Source: Nocardioides abyssi
Lineage (GTDB): Bacteria; Actinomycetota; Actinomycetes; Propionibacteriales; Nocardioidaceae
DNA: 64,000 nt
Reading direction: 5' to 3'
Assembly: GCF_030412915.1 (NCBI RefSeq)
Contig: NZ_JAUHJR010000004.1
Location: forward strand, 248,001-312,000
Shown here: piece by piece, positions 1-7,318 of the stretch
Layout: each line of letters starts with the position of its first letter
How positions within the stretch are numbered: position 1 is the stretch's first letter
The notes under the pieces: model-generated
Database searches by the model: none
Told to the model about the DNA's origin: nothing
What the model saw: the letters and a program-made list of their open reading frames with translations, nothing else
Program-made: the position numbers and the translations under genes

Positions 1-321
1 GCGGCGCTGCTCGCCGCTCACCCGGCGGTCGGCGCGCAGGACGCGGACCTGGTCGCGCCGGGAGACCTCGACGCCCTGCTCGCGCAGGACGCCGGCCGGC
101 CACGCGGCGGAGGTGTGCACCGGTCGCGTGTCGTTGCGGCCGACCCGGAGGCGGACGGGCGTGGTGCCCACCGGGGCGGCAGCAGCAGCCACGGGCTCGG
201 TGCCGGCGGGCGCGGGCTCGCTCCCGGCGGCCGTGGCCGTGGCGGGCAGCAGCGCCAGGACGACCGCTGCCGCGACGGTCGAGGTGGGCAGGACGGAGGG
301 CAGGGCAGGGTGCAGGTGCAT
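1..321 (-). CDS. N-terminal part of a secreted protein with a DUF348-like domain (runs off the window)
   Basis: The frame is open from an ATG at 321 to the window edge, giving 107 residues with the C terminus missing. Residues 1-32 look like a signal peptide: a hydrophobic core (VAAAVVLALLPATATAA) followed by an Ala/Pro-rich linker. Residues about 55-100 (VRLRVGRNDTRPVHTS, then a V..R..QV pattern) resemble the DUF348 module found at the N terminus of secreted actinobacterial Rpf-type muralytic enzymes and G5 proteins. The catalytic part would lie outside the window, so enzyme identity is unknown. An in-frame TTG at 339 is an alternative start. No clear Shine-Dalgarno is visible. Secretion is fairly sure, the domain call is moderate. 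Confidence 0.6.
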   Translation of the reverse strand, partial: MHLHPALPSVLPTSTVAAAVVLALLPATATAAGSEPAPAGTEPVAAAAAPVGTTPVRLRVGRNDTRPVHTSAAWPAGVLREQGVEVSRRDQVRVLRADRRVSGEQRR

Positions 322-354
322 GAAGAAGGGGAGGTCCAAACGGGGGTGTCGACG

Positions 355-374
355 CCCTCGCCCTGGTGCGAGGG
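355..374. other. 7-bp perfect hairpin in the leader of the secreted protein gene
   Basis: CCCTCGC at 355-361 pairs exactly with GCGAGGG at 368-374 across a 6-base loop, 34 bases upstream of the start at 321. The 216-base gap 322-537 holds no gene. I looked for a c-di-AMP (ydaO-type) riboswitch, which often precedes rpf genes, and could not recognise its conserved blocks. The role of the hairpin is unknown. Confidence 0.35.
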
Positions 375-537
375 TCTCCTGGTCGTGACACGGCCGGCGT
401 GCGGCCGCGGGAGCCCGCCCGGAACGGCATCAAGGCCGCCCGGCGGAACGGCCATCGACGGTACGCGCCCCGCGGCGCTCCACCCAATCACCGCCCAATC
501 ACCACCGCCCAGGTGCCACCCCGCACGCTCGTGGGGG

Positions 538-1341
538 TCAGCGGCGAGCGGTGACGTAGCAGGCGACGGCGGTGGCGGCGGCGACGTTGAGGGAGTCGAC
601 GCCCTCAGCCATCGGGATGATCGCGCGGCGGTCCGCGGACTGCTCCCACCGCGGGGACAGCCCGTGGCCCTCCGAGCCGAGGACCAGCGCGACCTTGTCC
701 AGCCCGGCGACGGCGTCCTCGATGGGGCTGGAGTCCTCGGCGAGGGTGAGCGCGACGGTGGTGAAGCCCCGGGCCGAGAGCGACGGGAGCGCGTCGTGCC
801 AGTCGGGCAGGCGGGTCCACGGGACGCTGAAGACGGTGCCCATCGCGACCTTGATCGAGCGACGGTAGAGCGGGTCCGCGCAGCGGGGAGCGAGCAGGAC
901 GGCGTCGAAGCCGAGCGCGGCGCCGGAGCGGAAGATCGCTCCGACGTTGGTGTGGTCGACGACGTCCTCGAGCACCAGCACCGAGCGGGCGCCCTCGAGC
1001 ACCTCGTCGACCGCCGGCAGGGGCTGCCGCTCGAGCGAGGCCAGCGCCCCGCGGTGGACGTGGAAGCCGGTGACCTGCTCGGCCAGCGCCTCGGAGAGCA
1101 CGAAGCATGGGGCGTCGGAGCGGTCGAGCACGTCGGCGAGCCCGTCGAGCCAGCGCGGCGCCATGAGGAACGACCGCGGGGTGCAGCCGCCCTCGACGGC
1201 GCGGCGGACGACCTTCTCGCCCTCGGCGAGGAAGAGGCCGTGCTCGGCCTCGAGGTTCTTGCGCAGCTCGACGTCGCGCAGGTCGCGGTAGTCCGCGAGC
1301 CGTGGGTCGGCCGGGTCGTCGACCTCGACGATCGTCGCCAT
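538..1341 (-). CDS. SpoU/TrmH-family RNA 2'-O-methyltransferase
   Basis: A 267-residue protein of the SPOUT (TrmH) class, which transfers methyl from S-adenosylmethionine to the 2'-OH of rRNA or tRNA. The N-terminal ~100 residues form the substrate-binding segment (an L30e-like fold in the family). The catalytic half has the expected SPOUT marks: NVGAIFRSGAALGFDAVLL (motif 1, with the Arg of the NxGaifRsA pattern), VLGSEGHGLS (motif 2) and IPMAEGVDSLNVAAATAV (motif 3, knot region). The ATG at 1341 was chosen because it overlaps the stop of the upstream siroheme synthase gene (TGATG), so the two are probably translated together. The frame is also open further upstream but lies inside that gene. 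The exact RNA target cannot be told. Confidence 0.9.
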   Translation of the reverse strand: MATIVEVDDPADPRLADYRDLRDVELRKNLEAEHGLFLAEGEKVVRRAVEGGCTPRSFLMAPRWLDGLADVLDRSDAPCFVLSEALAEQVTGFHVHRGALASLERQPLPAVDEVLEGARSVLVLEDVVDHTNVGAIFRSGAALGFDAVLLAPRCADPLYRRSIKVAMGTVFSVPWTRLPDWHDALPSLSARGFTTVALTLAEDSSPIEDAVAGLDKVALVLGSEGHGLSPRWEQSADRRAIIPMAEGVDSLNVAAATAVACYVTARR

Positions 1342-2597
1342 CAGGTCTCGTCCCCGGCCGAGGTGCCCGGCAGGTCGCCGAACCGCTCGGGGTGGGCCAC
1401 GGCCACGACGTCGCCGACGACGATGATCGCCGGCGGCTTGACCTGCTCGGCCTCGAGGTCGGCGGCGAGCGTGCCGAGCGTGGAGAGGACGGTCCGCTCC
1501 CCCGGCATCGTGCCGTCGCAGACGACGCCCACCGGCGTGCCGGGGTCGCGGCCGCCGGCGACGAGCGACGCGGCGATCGCCGGGGCGTTCTGCACCGCCA
1601 TCATCAGCACGAGCGTGCCGCGCAGGCGGGCCAGCGCGTCCCACTCGGTCAGCGACTCGGGGTGGCCGGGCGGCAGGTGGCCGGAGACGACCGTGAACTC
1701 GTGGGCGACGCCGCGGTGGGTCACCGGGATGCCCGCCACCGCCGGCACCGAGACCGGGCTGGTCAGCCCCGGGATCACGGTCACCGGGACGCCGGCCTCG
1801 CGGCAGGCGATGACCTCCTCGTAGCCGCGGCCGAAGACGAAGTTGTCGCCCCCCTTGAACCGCACGACCCGCTTGCCGGCGAGGGCCCGGTCGACGATGA
1901 CCCGGTTGATCTCCTCCTGCTGAGCGCTGCGGCCCCGCGGCAGCTTGGCCACGTCGACCAGCTCCACGTCGGCCGACAGGTCGCCCAGCAGCTCGCGCGG
2001 CGCCAGCCGGTCGGCGACCACGACGTCGGCGTCCATCAGCGCCTTGCGGCCGGCGACCGTGATCAGCTCCGGCTCCCCCGGCCCCCCGCCGACCAGCACG
2101 ACGCCCGGCGTACGGACCCGGCCGCGGCGCGCGGACAGCGTGCCCTCCCGCAGCTGCTCGACGACCTCGTCGCGGATGCGGGCCGAGCGCTGCGGCTCCC
2201 GGTTGCTCAGCACCGCGACGGTCACCCCGTCGTGGCGGCCGGTCGCCGGCGTCCAGGCGGTCGCGCGCGTGGCGTCGTCGGCGCGCACGCAGAACACGCG
2301 GCGCGCCTCCGCGGCCCGGCTCACCCGCTCGTTGACGGTGGGCAGGTCGGTGGCCGCGATGCAGTACCAGGTGTCGTCGAGGTCGGACTCCTCGAAGCCG
2401 CGCTGGTGCCAGACCACCTCGCCCGAGCCGACGAGCCCCTCGATGGCCGGGGTCGCCTGCGGCGCGACGACGTGGACGACCGCGCCGGCCGCGATCAGCT
2501 GGGGCACCCGCCGCTGCGCGACGTGGCCCCCGCCCACCACGACGACGCGACGGCCCGCCAGGCGGAGGCCGGAGGGGTACGTCGGGAAGTCGTCCAC
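1341..2597 (-). CDS. cobA: Fused siroheme synthase: precorrin-2 dehydrogenase plus uroporphyrinogen-III C-methyltransferase
   Basis: A 418-residue fusion. Residues about 10-150 are the NAD-dependent precorrin-2 dehydrogenase part ([16 protein letters not shown] Rossmann loop, [13 protein letters not shown]). Residues about 163-400 are the SAM-dependent uroporphyrinogen-III methyltransferase with [52 protein letters not shown]. Together they turn uroporphyrinogen III into precorrin-2 and then sirohydrochlorin for siroheme, the cofactor of sulfite and nitrite reductases. Some actinobacteria use such fusions in place of enterobacterial CysG. Whether the first domain also chelates iron is not visible. 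A GTG start is used, with GGAGG about 9 bases upstream. The RNA methyltransferase follows with a one-base overlap. cysG is an alternative symbol. Confidence 0.9.
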   Translation of the reverse strand: MDDFPTYPSGLRLAGRRVVVVGGGHVAQRRVPQLIAAGAVVHVVAPQATPAIEGLVGSGEVVWHQRGFEESDLDDTWYCIAATDLPTVNERVSRAAEARRVFCVRADDATRATAWTPATGRHDGVTVAVLSNREPQRSARIRDEVVEQLREGTLSARRGRVRTPGVVLVGGGPGEPELITVAGRKALMDADVVVADRLAPRELLGDLSADVELVDVAKLPRGRSAQQEEINRVIVDRALAGKRVVRFKGGDNFVFGRGYEEVIACREAGVPVTVIPGLTSPVSVPAVAGIPVTHRGVAHEFTVVSGHLPPGHPESLTEWDALARLRGTLVLMMAVQNAPAIAASLVAGGRDPGTPVGVVCDGTMPGERTVLSTLGTLAADLEAEQVKPPAIIVVGDVVAVAHPERFGDLPGTSAGDET

Positions 2598-2692
2598 CCG
2601 CCCATCCTCCCGTGTGCGGGCCGGCGGTAGGTGGTACGGGTTCGGGGACCGGACTACGTTCGGTCGCGACCCGCCACTGCGATAGGAGCCCG

Positions 2693-3226
2693 ATGTCCTC
2701 GTCCCTCGACCGCCCGGTCGGCCCGAACCCCTACGACCTGCTGCCGGCCGTGCCCTCGTTCACCGTCACCAGCGCGGACGTCACCGACGGGCAGCCCCTC
2801 CAGGCCGACCAGGTCGCCGACGGCGGCGACACCTCCCCGCAGCTGTCGTGGTCGGGCGCGCCCGAGGGCACGAAGAGCTTCACGATCACCTGCTTCGACC
2901 CCGACGCCCCCACGCCCAGCGGCTTCTGGCACTGGGTGCTCGTCGACGTGCCCGCCGACGTCACCGAGCTGCCCGCCGGCATCGGGGCCGAGGGCTCCGA
3001 CCTGCCGGGCGGGGCGTTCATGTGCCGCAACGACGGCGGGTCCAAGGCGTTCACCGGTGCCGCCCCGCCGCAGGGCGACCAGGTCCACCGCTACTTCTTC
3101 GTCGTGCACGCCGTCACCGAGGAGACCCTCGGCGTCGACTCCGACGCCTCGCCGGCCGTGGTGTCGTTCAACCTGGCGTTCAAGACCGCCGGCCGCGCGA
3201 TCCTGCACGGGACCTACGAGCACTGA
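2693..3226 (+). CDS. YbhB/YbcL-family (PEBP-like) protein
   Basis: A 177-residue cytosolic protein of the phosphatidylethanolamine-binding-protein superfamily, bacterial YbhB/YbcL branch. Diagnostic features are [19 protein letters not shown] (residues about 63-81, the DPDAP ligand-pocket motif) and [11 protein letters not shown] near residue 145. The family's physiological function in bacteria is not established, although small-molecule ligand binding is likely. The ATG at 2693 follows an AGGAG at 2684-2688, which decides the start. It is a single gene, divergent from the siroheme synthase, and ends just before a long inverted-repeat element (3231-3343). Confidence 0.9.
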   Translation: MSSSLDRPVGPNPYDLLPAVPSFTVTSADVTDGQPLQADQVADGGDTSPQLSWSGAPEGTKSFTITCFDPDAPTPSGFWHWVLVDVPADVTELPAGIGAEGSDLPGGAFMCRNDGGSKAFTGAAPPQGDQVHRYFFVVHAVTEETLGVDSDASPAVVSFNLAFKTAGRAILHGTYEH

Positions 3227-3230
3227 CCGC

Positions 3231-3343
3231 CCGGCTGGTTGAGGAAGGCGCGCAGCGCCTGTCTCGAAACCCGCCGGGCAGCCCGGTCGCGTGCCCCGGC
3301 GGGCTTCGAGACGGTTCCCAGCGGAACCTCCTCAACCAGCCGG
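3231..3343. repeat. Paired REP-like inverted repeat between convergent genes
   Basis: Two arms face each other. The left arm at about 3231-3287 begins CCGGCTGGTTGAGG and ends with TCTCGAAACCCGCCGGG. The right arm at about 3295-3343 is its reverse complement at both ends. The centres of the arms differ, yet each is itself palindromic (GGCGCGCAGCGCC on the left, GGTTCCGCTGGGAACC on the right). The element fills the gap between the convergent PEBP and FMN reductase genes and could act as a bidirectional terminator. Related single arms occur near 16095 and 57804. Confidence 0.75.
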
Positions 3344-3368
3344 GGCGCGACAGCCGAGGGGACGAAAC

Positions 3369-3986
3369 TCAGCCGTCGGAGGCGCGGCGGAGCAGCTCCT
3401 CGAAGGGCGTGGGGGCGGCGAGCTCGTCGTCGACCGAGCGGCGGGCGGGGCGGTCGACGTCGGCGGTGCTGACCTTGCCCACCAGGGCGGCCAGCTCGCC
3501 GGCGGCACGGCCGATGCGCTGCTCGAGGTCGGGGCTCGCGAAGTCCTCGGTGGCGGCGAAGACGCCGGTCGGGACGACGACGGCCCGCAGGTAGGCGAAG
3601 AGCGGACGCAGGGCGTGCTCGAGCACCAGCGAGTGCCGGGCGGTGCCGGCGGTCGCCGCGACGAGCACCGGGACCCCGTCGAGGGTGCCCGGCTCCAGGA
3701 CGTCGAAGAACGTCTTGAACAGCCCGGAGTACGACGCGGAGAACACCGGCGTCACCACGACCAGCCCGTCGGCGGACCGGACGGTGTCGATCGCGTCGGC
3801 CAGCCCTGGGCCCGGGAACCCGGTCAGCAGGTGGTCGGTGAGCTCGTGCGCCACGTCGCGGAGCTCGACGACGGTCACGTCGACCTCCTCGAGCGCCTGC
3901 GTCGTCGCGGCGGCCAGCCGGTCGGCCAGCAGGCGCGTCGTCGAGGGGTTCGACAGGCCCGCGGAGACGACGACGACGGAGGTCAT
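3369..3986 (-). CDS. NADPH-dependent FMN reductase
   Basis: A 205-residue flavodoxin-fold protein of the NADPH-dependent FMN reductase (SsuE/CE1759-like) family. The N terminus VVVVSAGLSNPSTTRLLAD is the FMN-phosphate binding loop. TPVFSASYSGLFKTFFDVL (residues about 79-97) is the typical flavin-contact stretch. The last ~35 residues are a variable, charged tail. Its start overlaps the end of the upstream luciferase-like monooxygenase gene by 4 bases (ATGA), so the pair is translationally coupled. The obvious inference is that it supplies reduced FMN to that monooxygenase as a two-component system. The monooxygenase substrate is unknown. Confidence 0.88.
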   Translation of the reverse strand: MTSVVVVSAGLSNPSTTRLLADRLAAATTQALEEVDVTVVELRDVAHELTDHLLTGFPGPGLADAIDTVRSADGLVVVTPVFSASYSGLFKTFFDVLEPGTLDGVPVLVAATAGTARHSLVLEHALRPLFAYLRAVVVPTGVFAATEDFASPDLEQRIGRAAGELAALVGKVSTADVDRPARRSVDDELAAPTPFEELLRRASDG

Positions 3987-5149
3987 GCGCGCACCCCGCC
4001 GCCCGTGGTCTCGAGCGCGTCCTCGGCCCGGTGGCCCGTGGCGGAGTCCGCGGCGGCGTACACCGTGCTGTCCTGGGCGCCGCCGGCCGCGGCGACCAGC
4101 GAGCCGTGGGTGGGCGCGTCGGGGACGTGCGCGGGGCGGCCCTCGGCGAAGCCCTTGCGCATCTCGGGGAGGATCTCGCCGAGCAGGTCGAGCTGCTCGA
4201 GGACGGTCTTGAGCGGCAGGCCGGCGTGGTCGACGAGGAACAGCTGGCGCTGGTAGTCACCGACGTAGTCGCGGAAGGACAGCGTGCGCTCCAGCACCTG
4301 CTGGGGCGAGCCGACGGTCAGCGGCGTGGCCTCGGTGAAGTCCTCCATCGACGGGCCGTGGCCGTAGACCGGGGCGTTGTCGAAGTAGGGGCGGAACTCG
4401 TTCCACGCGTCCTGGCTGTTGCGGCGCATGAAGAACTGCCCGCCGAGCCCGACGATCGCGGTGTCGGCCGGGCCGTGGCCGTAGTGCTCCCAGCGACGGC
4501 GGTAGAGGTCGACCATCTGCTGGGTGTGCGAGGCCGGCCAGAAGATGTGGTTGTGGAAGAACCCGTCGCCGTAGTACGCCGCCTGCTCGGCGATCTCGGG
4601 GCTGCGGATCGACCCGTGCCACACGAACGGGGGCACCCCGTCGAGCGGGCGCGGCGTGGACGTGTAGCCCTGCAGCGGGGTGCGGAAGCGGCCGGACCAG
4701 TCGACGACGTCCTCGCGCCACAGGCGGTGCAGCAGCGCGTAGTTCTCGATCGCGAGGTTGATGCCCTGGCGGATGTCCTTGCCGAACCAGGGGTAGACCG
4801 GGCCGGTGTTGCCGCGGCCCATCATCAGGTCGACACGGCCGTCGGTGAGGTGCTGGATCTTGGCGTAGTCCTCGGCGATCAGCACCGGGTCGGTGGTGGT
4901 GATCAGCGTGGTCGCGGTCGACAGCACGATCCGCTCGGTCTGCGCGCCGATGTAGGCGAGCGTCGCGGTCGGGTTGGAGGAGATGAACGGCGGGTTGTGG
5001 TGCTCGCCGGTCGCGAAGACGTCGAGCCCGACCTCCTCGGCCTTCTTGGCGATCGCGACGGTGGCCTTGATCCGCTCGTGCTCGGTGGGCGCCCGACCCG
5101 TCGTGGGGTCGGTGGTGACGTCACCGACGCTGAAGATCCCGATCTGCAT
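3983..5149 (-). CDS. Luciferase-like FMN-dependent monooxygenase (LLM class, CE1758 type)
   Basis: A 388-residue bacterial-luciferase-like TIM-barrel oxidoreductase. Typical stretches are the N terminus MQIGIFSVGDV, GLDVFATGEHHNPPF (with the HH pair), ILSTATTLITTTDPV and GRVDLMMGRGNTGPVYPWFGKD. The length and the internal EDYAKIQHLTDGR segment match the CE1758 subfamily. It uses reduced FMN and O2, probably delivered by the FMN reductase that overlaps its 3' end by 4 bases. The C-terminal ~40 residues are low-complexity and probably flexible. The substrate cannot be deduced. An imperfect inverted repeat lies upstream at 5212-5238 and may be an operator. Confidence 0.9.
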   Translation of the reverse strand: MQIGIFSVGDVTTDPTTGRAPTEHERIKATVAIAKKAEEVGLDVFATGEHHNPPFISSNPTATLAYIGAQTERIVLSTATTLITTTDPVLIAEDYAKIQHLTDGRVDLMMGRGNTGPVYPWFGKDIRQGINLAIENYALLHRLWREDVVDWSGRFRTPLQGYTSTPRPLDGVPPFVWHGSIRSPEIAEQAAYYGDGFFHNHIFWPASHTQQMVDLYRRRWEHYGHGPADTAIVGLGGQFFMRRNSQDAWNEFRPYFDNAPVYGHGPSMEDFTEATPLTVGSPQQVLERTLSFRDYVGDYQRQLFLVDHAGLPLKTVLEQLDLLGEILPEMRKGFAEGRPAHVPDAPTHGSLVAAAGGAQDSTVYAAADSATGHRAEDALETTGGGVRA

Positions 5150-5211
5150 GACGGTCCTCGTTCCTCGCGGACGCTCCGCGGTCGCGTGCTGGTCTGACAG
5201 GTGCCCGCCTG

Positions 5212-5238
5212 GTTGAAAGACGAACTATCCGTGTCAAC
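5212..5238. promoter_or_regulatory. Imperfect inverted repeat, possible operator of the flavin monooxygenase pair
   Basis: GTTGA at 5212-5216 and TCAAC at 5234-5238 flank GACGAACTATC in the 126-base gap between the divergent monooxygenase (start 5149) and DUF2238 gene (start 5276). The AT-richer stretch stands out in this GC-rich DNA. Redox-sensing regulators often control such gene pairs, but no regulator gene is adjacent. The operator role is a guess. Confidence 0.25.
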
Positions 5239-5275
5239 GAGGGATCCTGCCACGGTATTCCGCCAGGGTGGCCCG

Positions 5276-5866
5276 ATGCGTCGCGTGCCGTGGTGGGTCC
5301 CTGTCCTGGTCCTCCTCGCGACGGTCGCGCAGCTCGCCGTCGCGCAGTGGGTGCCCGGGATCGGGCGCTTCGAGGGCAAGGCGTTCGGGGCGCGTCTGGT
5401 CGCCTACCCGCTGCTGATGCTCCTCGCCCCTGCGACCTGGTGGGTGGCTCGCGGCCGGCACGGGTCCGAGCCGGCCCCGCACGCGGCGTTCACCCTCGTG
5501 ATGCTGCCGTTCCTGGTCGACGTGTCCGGCAACAGCCTCGACCTCTACGACGCGGTCGTGTGGTGGGACGACCTCAACCACTTCGCCAACTGGCTGCTGC
5601 TGTGCGCGGGCCTCGGGCTCCTGCTGTGCCGCTCGGTGCAGCCGCGATGGGCGGTCGTCGCGCTCGTCACCGGCCTGGGCGCGGTGCTGGCGATCGGCTG
5701 GGAGCTCGGCGAGTGGTTCACGTTCATCCGGCACGGCACCGAGGCCGACACGGCCTACGAGGACACCCTCGGCGACGAGGCCCTCGGCACGCTCGGCGCG
5801 CTGGTGGCCGGCTTCCTCGTCGCCCGGGTGGTCAGTCGGGGAGCAGCCGACCCTCGTCGAGCCTGA
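5276..5866 (+). CDS. DUF2238 (YjdF-like) integral membrane protein
   Basis: A 196-residue protein with about six predicted membrane segments. It carries the hallmarks of the DUF2238/YjdF family: a WWDDLNHFANW motif near residue 105 and a GWELGEWF...DTAYEDTLGDEALGTLGALVAG stretch near the C terminus, both with acidic and His residues set in membrane helices. Family function is unknown. The ATG at 5276 begins MRRVPWW, a normal positive-inside N terminus. The frame is open upstream to 5201, but that extension is not membrane-like. Its 3' end overlaps the convergent ABC ATPase gene by 35 bases. Confidence 0.75.
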   Translation: MRRVPWWVPVLVLLATVAQLAVAQWVPGIGRFEGKAFGARLVAYPLLMLLAPATWWVARGRHGSEPAPHAAFTLVMLPFLVDVSGNSLDLYDAVVWWDDLNHFANWLLLCAGLGLLLCRSVQPRWAVVALVTGLGAVLAIGWELGEWFTFIRHGTEADTAYEDTLGDEALGTLGALVAGFLVARVVSRGAADPRRA

Positions 5867-6470
5867 GCACCCGGTCGGCGATCCGCTGCACGCGCGGGTC
5901 GTGGCTCGAGACGAGCACCGCGCTGCCCGCGTGCGCGGCCCGGGCCAGGGCAGCGGTGACCAGCTCGGCGCGGTCGTCGTCCTGGTGGCCGGTCGGCTCG
6001 TCGAGCACCAGCACGCGCGGCGACAGCACGAGCCCGCGGGCGACGGCGATCCGCTGCTGCTCGCCGAGCGAGGTCTCCCCCACCCGCCGGTCGGCGAAGC
6101 CGTCCAGGTCGAGCTCGGCCGCCAGGCGGTCGAAGGGCACCGCCGGCGCCGACGAGGTGTACGTCGGCAGCAGCACGTTGTCCTCGACGCCGAGCCCCTC
6201 GACCAGGCCGTGCTGCTGGGGCACGACCGCGACGAGCGACCAGTCGGCGGAGGCTCCCGGGGCCCGGCCGTCGACGTCGACGGTGCCGGCGTCCGGCTCC
6301 TCGAAGCCGGCCGCCAGGTGGCACACGGTCGTCTTGCCCGAGCCCGAGGGCCCGAGCAGGGCGACCAGCTCGCCGGGCGCGACCGACAGGCTGATGTCGT
6401 GCAGGACGGCCACCCGCCGGCTCCCCGCGCCGTACCCGTGGCTGACCCCGCGCAGCGACAGTCCGCTCAT
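5832..6470 (-). CDS. ABC transporter ATP-binding protein, exporter with FtsX-like permease (second ATPase)
   Basis: A 212-residue ABC ATPase of the LolD/MacB type. The Walker A motif is GPSGSGKT (residues 40-47), the signature region is LGEQQ (135-139; the usual LSGGQ is changed to SLGEQQ) and the Walker B is VLVLDEPT (153-160). SSHDPRV follows as the H-loop. It is the last gene of a run from 11119 to 5832 (phosphatase, permease, two ATPases) and overlaps its partner ATPase by 4 bases. Two different ATPases for one very large permease suggest a heterodimer. The degenerate signature may make this the less active subunit, which is inference. Confidence 0.88.
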   Translation of the reverse strand: MSGLSLRGVSHGYGAGSRRVAVLHDISLSVAPGELVALLGPSGSGKTTVCHLAAGFEEPDAGTVDVDGRAPGASADWSLVAVVPQQHGLVEGLGVEDNVLLPTYTSSAPAVPFDRLAAELDLDGFADRRVGETSLGEQQRIAVARGLVLSPRVLVLDEPTGHQDDDRAELVTAALARAAHAGSAVLVSSHDPRVQRIADRVLRLDEGRLLPD

Positions 6471-7318
6471 CCCGACTCCTCCGGTGCGCGCAGGCGGACG
6501 TGGTCGCCGTCGGCCTCGACGACGACGCGGCGCGAGGGGAAGCGGACCAGCAGCGCCGGCGGCAGCTGCAGGCGACCGGCGGAGTCGATGACGGCGACGG
6601 TCTCCTGGGACTGCGCCGTCTCGCTGGACAGCACGCCGTCGCGCAGCCGCAGCAGGCGGCCGGCGCGCTCGGTCACCCGCGGGTCGTGGCTGCTCAGCAC
6701 GACCGCGCTCCCCTCCTCGGCGGCGACGGCGAGGGCGTCGAGCACGCGGTCGGCGTGGGCGTGGTCGAGCTCGGCGGTGGGCTCGTCGGCGACGACCAGC
6801 GCCGGGCGCGCGACCAGGGCCATCGCGACCGCGAGCCGCTGCTGCTCCCCGCCGGACATCGTGGCGGGGCGGTGGCCGGCGCGGGGCGCGAGCCCGACCG
6901 CGTCGAGCACGGCGTGGACGTCGGCGTGCCGGTCCCCGCGCCAGGCGGCCACCTGGCGGACGTGGTCGCCGGCGGTCAGGTGCGGGAAGAGGCCGGTCGA
7001 GGCCCGCTGCGGGACGTAGCCGATGCGCCGGTGGCGCAGCCGGCGCAGCAGGCCGGCGGACGCCCCCGCCACGTCGCTGCCGAGCACCCGCAGCTCGCCG
7101 GCGCTCGGGCGCTCCCGGGCCGACAGCAGGGTCAGCAGGCTGCTCTTGCCGCTGCCCGAGGGGCCCGCGACGACGGTCAGCGACCCGGGCAGCAGGACCA
7201 GGTCGACCCCGCGCAGGGCGTAGGTCTCCCCCGTCGCCGACCGGTAGACCCGGGTCAGGTCGGCGGTCTCGACGACCGGCTCGACCGCCTGCGCCGCACG
7301 CACCTCAGCCGTTGCCAC
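6467..7318 (-). CDS. ABC transporter ATP-binding protein, exporter with FtsX-like permease (first ATPase)
   Basis: A 283-residue ABC ATPase of the LolD/MacB branch. Walker A is GPSGSGKS (residues 52-59), the signature SGGEQ is intact (155-159), Walker B is LVVADEPT (174-181) and SSHDPRV is the H-loop. After residue ~225 there is an extra ~55-residue tail (AVIDSAGRLQLPPALLVRFPSRRVVVEADGDHVRLRAP) that looks like a small beta-rich regulatory domain of AbrB/SpoVT-like type. That reading is tentative. The chosen GTG start overlaps the permease gene by 14 bases. A GTG at 7303 would remove the overlap. Confidence 0.88.
   Translation of the reverse strand: MATAEVRAAQAVEPVVETADLTRVYRSATGETYALRGVDLVLLPGSLTVVAGPSGSGKSSLLTLLSARERPSAGELRVLGSDVAGASAGLLRRLRHRRIGYVPQRASTGLFPHLTAGDHVRQVAAWRGDRHADVHAVLDAVGLAPRAGHRPATMSGGEQQRLAVAMALVARPALVVADEPTAELDHAHADRVLDALAVAAEEGSAVVLSSHDPRVTERAGRLLRLRDGVLSSETAQSQETVAVIDSAGRLQLPPALLVRFPSRRVVVEADGDHVRLRAPEESG

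Noticed and set aside
322-537. Possible c-di-AMP riboswitch before the secreted protein gene
   Set aside because: The conserved blocks of the ydaO class could not be found; only a small hairpin is visible.
115-1824. Long plus-strand open frame opposite the RNA methyltransferase and siroheme synthase
   Set aside because: It is the antisense shadow of two genes with clear domains, has Arg/Gly/Asp-rich composition and no recognisable motif. High-GC DNA leaves such frames open on the other strand.
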